The position numbers and the translations under genes are program-made. Shown here piece by piece: positions 48,146 through 51,031 of a DNA stretch of 51,031 bases (position 1 is its first letter; each line of letters opens with the position of its first letter). The notes beneath the pieces were generated by a model that worked only from the letters and a program-made list of their open reading frames with translations, did no database searches and was not told the origin of the DNA. The stretch is from UBA685 sp049890215 (GTDB taxonomy: Bacteria > Pseudomonadota > Alphaproteobacteria > Puniceispirillales > Puniceispirillaceae). The stretch is from assembly GCA_049890215.1 (NCBI GenBank), contig JBMHBX010000036.1, positions 1 through 51,031 on the forward strand. Direction: 5' to 3'.

Positions 48146-48945
48146 GAGTGATACCTATTGCCCCTTTATTTGTACCAGCGCATAAAAGTGCGCTTGTCGC
48201 AAAGGCAGATAAAAGCGGAACAGATGCGATCTTCCTTGATTTAGAAGATTCTGTTGCGCCGCAGGAAAAAGACACTGCAAGAGGCAATCTTGCACAGGCT
48301 AAGGCAAGCAAGCCTGTTATGGTGCGCCTCAATGATGTCAGATCAGCGTTTTTTGCAGATGATTGCAATGCGCTAAGGCAAGCAGGTATCAGGCAGATTA
48401 TCCTGCCAAAATGTGAAGGCGCTAACGATATCGAGATGATATGCCGCACCATAGCAGATGATATCAGTGTTCTTGGCATGATTGAGAGCATAAAAGGCCT
48501 TAACAAGCTTGATGACAGCCTGTCTCATCCTGCCTTGTCCGGGGTGATTTTCGGCAATCTTGATTTTGCTCTTGATGGCGGCATGAGACCAACAAAAACC
48601 GCCCTTTTATATGCACGATCTCAGATTGTGATGGCATGCTGTCTGCATGACCGCCCTGCCCCAATTGATGGTGTGACAGCTGATTTTTCAGATAGCGCTT
48701 TGCTTGCGTCTGATTTATCTCATTCAGTTGAAATGGGATTTGGCGGCAAATTATGTATTCATCCGGCACAAATAGCGCCCACCTTTGAGGCCTTTTTCCC
48801 AAGTGAGGCACAAATTGCCAGAGCCAAGGCCATCATGCAAGCGGTGGGTGATCACATGATAGGCCAGCTTGACGGTCAGATGCTTGATAAGCCTGTCATA
48901 GAGGCAGCGCGCCAGATAGTGGCACGCGCGCAAAAGCGGTCATAA
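48142..48945 (+). CDS. HpcH/HpaI-CitE family lyase, citramalyl-CoA lyase-like
   Basis: A 267-residue TIM-barrel lyase of the CitE/Mcl type. Metal and CoA motifs are FVPAHKSALVAKADKSGTDAIFLDLEDSV, the arginine in VMVRLNDVRS, IILPKCEGANDIEMI, LGMIESIKGL with the metal glutamate, and VIFGNLDFALDGG with the metal aspartate. GFGGKLCIHPAQIAP is the family's C-terminal signature. Expected chemistry is cleavage of citramalyl-CoA to pyruvate and acetyl-CoA or of a similar 3-hydroxyacyl-CoA. It is coupled to the hydratase before and the CoA-transferase 3 nt after. Confidence 0.87.
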   Translation: MRVIPIAPLFVPAHKSALVAKADKSGTDAIFLDLEDSVAPQEKDTARGNLAQAKASKPVMVRLNDVRSAFFADDCNALRQAGIRQIILPKCEGANDIEMICRTIADDISVLGMIESIKGLNKLDDSLSHPALSGVIFGNLDFALDGGMRPTKTALLYARSQIVMACCLHDRPAPIDGVTADFSDSALLASDLSHSVEMGFGGKLCIHPAQIAPTFEAFFPSEAQIARAKAIMQAVGDHMIGQLDGQMLDKPVIEAARQIVARAQKRS

Positions 48946-48948
48946 GCT

Positions 48949-50076
48949 ATGCAACAAAATGGTGATTTAGATGATATTCTTGTGGTGAGTCTGGAACAGG
49001 CGGTCGCTGCGCCTTATGCGTCCTGCAAATTAGCTGATGCAGGCGCGCGCGTGATTAAGATTGAGCGAAAAGAAGGTGATTTTGCCAGATTTTATGACGC
49101 AGATGTGGGCGGACAATCATCTTATTTTGTCTGGCTTAATCGCGGCAAAGAATCCTTAAGCCTTGATTTGAAACAGGCAGAAGATCTGGCCTTGCTGAGG
49201 CGTCTTATCAAAAAAGCTGATATTTTCATCCAAAATCTGGCACCGGGGGCAACAGAACGTCTTGGTATAGCCAGCCACATTTTACGTCAGCAAAATGAGA
49301 AGCTGATCACTTGTGATATTTCAGGCTATGGAAGCACAGGGGATTTGCGCGATATGAAAGCTTATGATCTGTTAGTGCAGGCTGAGACCGGATTATCCCT
49401 GATTACGGGCGGACAGAATGAGGCCGGGCGTGTGGGCGTGTCTGTTTGTGATATCGCGGCCGGTATGACTGCCCATCAGGCATTGTTGCAAGCTTTATAT
49501 GGCAGAACAAAAACAGGGCGTGGCAGAGGCATTGAGGTCTCGTTATTTCATGCTTTGTCTGATTGGATGAATGTGCCCTATTTGCAAAATACTTATGGGG
49601 AAAAAGAGATTAAGCGCGCCGGTCTTCATCATATCTCGATTGCCCCTTATGGCGCCTATCATTGCCGTGATCAGCAACAAATCTTGATCTCTATCCAAAA
49701 TGAGCGTGAGTGGCGCAGATTATGTGATGAGATCCTTGGTGACAGCGCGATAGCAGATGATCCGCGCTTTGAGTCAAATATTGCGCGCGTCAAACACAGA
49801 CAAGCACTTGATAAAATCATCAATGATGTATTTTCCGCCTATCAAATAGACACATTATCAGCCAAATTATATCAGGCAAAGATCGCCTTTGGCAGATTGA
49901 ATCATATGACAGATCTGGCGCATCATAAGCAAAGTGAATTTATCACTGTCACCACCTCAGACGGAGCGTTCAGGCTGTTAGCGCCTGGCGCCAAAATCAT
50001 AGGTCAGGACCATCAGGGCGGCAGCGTGCCTGATATTGGCGCACATAACAAAGCAATTTGGGATGAGTTCAGCTGA
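48949..50076 (+). CDS. Family III CoA-transferase (CaiB/BaiF), candidate C5-dicarboxylate CoA-transferase
   Basis: A 375-residue CaiB/BaiF protein. It opens with ILVVSLEQAVAAPYASCKLADAGARVIKIERKEGD. YFVWLNRGKESLSLDLK and DISGYGSTGDLRDMKAYDLLVQAETGL are family motifs. D168 in VGVSVCDIAAGMTAHQ is placed like the catalytic aspartate of formyl-CoA transferase. Together with the hydratase and lyase it would activate itaconate, mesaconate or citramalate as CoA ester. It begins 3 nt after the lyase stop and is the last gene of the operon. Confidence 0.9.
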   Translation: MQQNGDLDDILVVSLEQAVAAPYASCKLADAGARVIKIERKEGDFARFYDADVGGQSSYFVWLNRGKESLSLDLKQAEDLALLRRLIKKADIFIQNLAPGATERLGIASHILRQQNEKLITCDISGYGSTGDLRDMKAYDLLVQAETGLSLITGGQNEAGRVGVSVCDIAAGMTAHQALLQALYGRTKTGRGRGIEVSLFHALSDWMNVPYLQNTYGEKEIKRAGLHHISIAPYGAYHCRDQQQILISIQNEREWRRLCDEILGDSAIADDPRFESNIARVKHRQALDKIINDVFSAYQIDTLSAKLYQAKIAFGRLNHMTDLAHHKQSEFITVTTSDGAFRLLAPGAKIIGQDHQGGSVPDIGAHNKAIWDEFS

Positions 50077-50091
50077 TAAAAAGGCTTGCCA

Positions 50092-50120
50092 ATAAACCCT
50101 AAATAGGGGCAAGTGATGGG
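50092..50120 (+). other. Stem-loop after the CoA-transferase gene
   Basis: CTTGCC and GGCAAG arms enclose CCCTA-AA-TAGGG, with six unpaired bases on one side. It lies 16 nt after the operon stop. No T-run follows, so it may stabilise the mRNA end or need a factor to terminate. Confidence 0.4.
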
Positions 50121-50164
50121 CCGATATGGCACCTTCTTTTGTATGTTATCCCTAAAAGGCAAAT

Positions 50165-51031
50165 ATGATGCTGCAAAACCCGTTATTTTTATATGCTATG
50201 GTGATCTTTAGCTGGTCAACAAGCTGGCTGCCTCTTAGCTGGCAGGCAAGCGCTGTTGTGCCGGAAGTAGGCGTTTTGCACCGCTTTATCATTGCAACAC
50301 CTCTGATGGCGCTTCTTGCCTGGCGTGCCTCTCAGGGATTTCGTTTTGAGCTGAAATATCATATCGCCTTTATGGGCCTTGGATTATGCTTATTCAGCAC
50401 AAATTTTACGTTATTTTATTATGGCTCTTTATATGTGGCCTCTGGTCTTTTGGCTGTTGCCTTTGCGACTGCCTCATTGATCAATATTCTGCTGACAGCG
50501 CTCAAAGAGGGCAAAGCGCCTCCTTTGCCGCAACTTATTGCGTCTGTTATTGGCCTGTCGGGTGTGGGGCTTGTGTTTTTACCAGAAGTGATGGCAAGCG
50601 GCGCAGGGTTTTCAGGCTTGCTGTTTTGTATCTTTGGCACCTTGTTTTTTTCAACAGGCAATGTGCTGTCATCAAGCCTGCAAAAGCGCCAGATACCAGT
50701 CCTGTCATCAAGCAGCTGGGGGATGTTTTACGGCGCTGTTGGCCTGTTATTATTCAGCTTGATAAGAGGTCATGATCTCAGCCCTGCTATGACGGCGCCT
50801 TATATTGGGGGGCTGTTATGGCTGTCTGTGTTCTCGTCTGTTCTGGCCTTTGCCTGTTATCTTACTCTGGTTGGCAAAATTGGCGCAGGCAAAGCAGGAT
50901 ATGTGACCATTATTTTCCCTGTGTTTGCCCTTTTGATTTCTACCGTCATAGAAGGCTATGAATGGACCATTTCTGCCTTGATCGGGATAACGCTTGTGGT
51001 GATTGGCAATATATTGATGATGCGCGCAAAA
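50165..51031 (+). CDS. EamA-family DMT transporter, C terminus cut by window edge
   Basis: An open reading of 289 codons runs off the end of the window. The product has about ten hydrophobic segments in two EamA halves. It starts MMLQNPLFLYAMVIFSWSTSWLPLSWQ, with GLCLFSTNFTLFYYGSLYVASGLLAVAFATASLINILLTAL in the first half and LAFACYLTLVGKIGAGKAGYVTIIFPVFALLIS in the second (landmarks only). The substrate is unknown. AAAGG is a few bases before the double ATG at 50165/50168. Only the last few residues are likely missing, since the tenth segment is complete. Confidence 0.85.
   Translation, partial: MMLQNPLFLYAMVIFSWSTSWLPLSWQASAVVPEVGVLHRFIIATPLMALLAWRASQGFRFELKYHIAFMGLGLCLFSTNFTLFYYGSLYVASGLLAVAFATASLINILLTALKEGKAPPLPQLIASVIGLSGVGLVFLPEVMASGAGFSGLLFCIFGTLFFSTGNVLSSSLQKRQIPVLSSSSWGMFYGAVGLLLFSLIRGHDLSPAMTAPYIGGLLWLSVFSSVLAFACYLTLVGKIGAGKAGYVTIIFPVFALLISTVIEGYEWTISALIGITLVVIGNILMMRAK

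Overview
The window reads as chromosome of a marine alphaproteobacterium with a compact, moderately AT-rich genome. The closest fit from gene content is a SAR116/Puniceispirillum-like lineage. That placement is inference; it rests on a circularly permuted two-piece tmRNA, an alpha-type SspB, a 41-residue L36, the cysG-DUF2849-cysI-DUF934 sulfur operon, xsc, an MttB-family gene and class I fumarase. Genes are tightly packed, with many 1-20 nt overlaps. I see no IS element, prophage, CRISPR array or tRNA, and no recognisable transcription-factor gene.

Layout. 1-1050 (minus): folA (cut by the window edge) and thyA. 1236-2107 (plus): permuted ssrA, then sspB, so the trans-translation tag RNA lies next to the adaptor that delivers tagged proteins to ClpXP. 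2143-7746: class I fumarase, facing glcDEF glycolate oxidase. 7948-10130 (minus): rpmJ, msrA, pgk. 10285-14835: a VOC protein, azlCD, a DMT exporter, a TauE-like exporter, pterin carbinolamine dehydratase, a flavodoxin-like protein and yciB. 14832-20677: a GST/AIM24-like pair, a secreted TPR protein, an FMN alpha-hydroxyacid oxidase, a D-2-hydroxyacid dehydrogenase, a small membrane protein and a HAD phosphatase. 20674-23473: ferredoxin-NADP reductase, cytochrome c and an ArsP_2-like metal exporter.

23470-29280 (minus) is a sulfur block: cysG, DUF2849, siroheme sulfite/nitrite reductase and DUF934, with xsc just upstream. Xsc releases sulfite from sulfoacetaldehyde and the reductase can assimilate it, so C2-sulfonate breakdown may feed cysteine synthesis. 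Divergent from xsc is methylmalonyl-CoA mutase, followed by htpG (with a clear alpha sigma-32 promoter), a Bcr-type MFS pump, an HDAC-like deacetylase, gloB-gloA, an AAC(6')-like acetyltransferase and another MFS protein.

39513-44335 is the least familiar cluster: a class I glutamine amidotransferase, a non-pyrrolysine MttB-family methyltransferase and a rhodanese on minus, divergent from an aldehyde dehydrogenase and a 4-oxalocrotonate tautomerase homologue on plus. The shared 302-nt intergenic region holds a CRP/FNR-like palindrome, a second palindrome and a 14-bp tandem repeat. I consider this the best candidate for an undescribed pathway. Next come a second azlCD pair, a two-gene ABC-2 exporter, and an operon of an FAS1-like/mesaconyl-CoA-type hydratase, an HpcH/CitE lyase and a family III CoA-transferase. 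That set matches the logic of itaconate/mesaconate/citramalate breakdown to pyruvate and acetyl-CoA. The window ends inside a DMT transporter.
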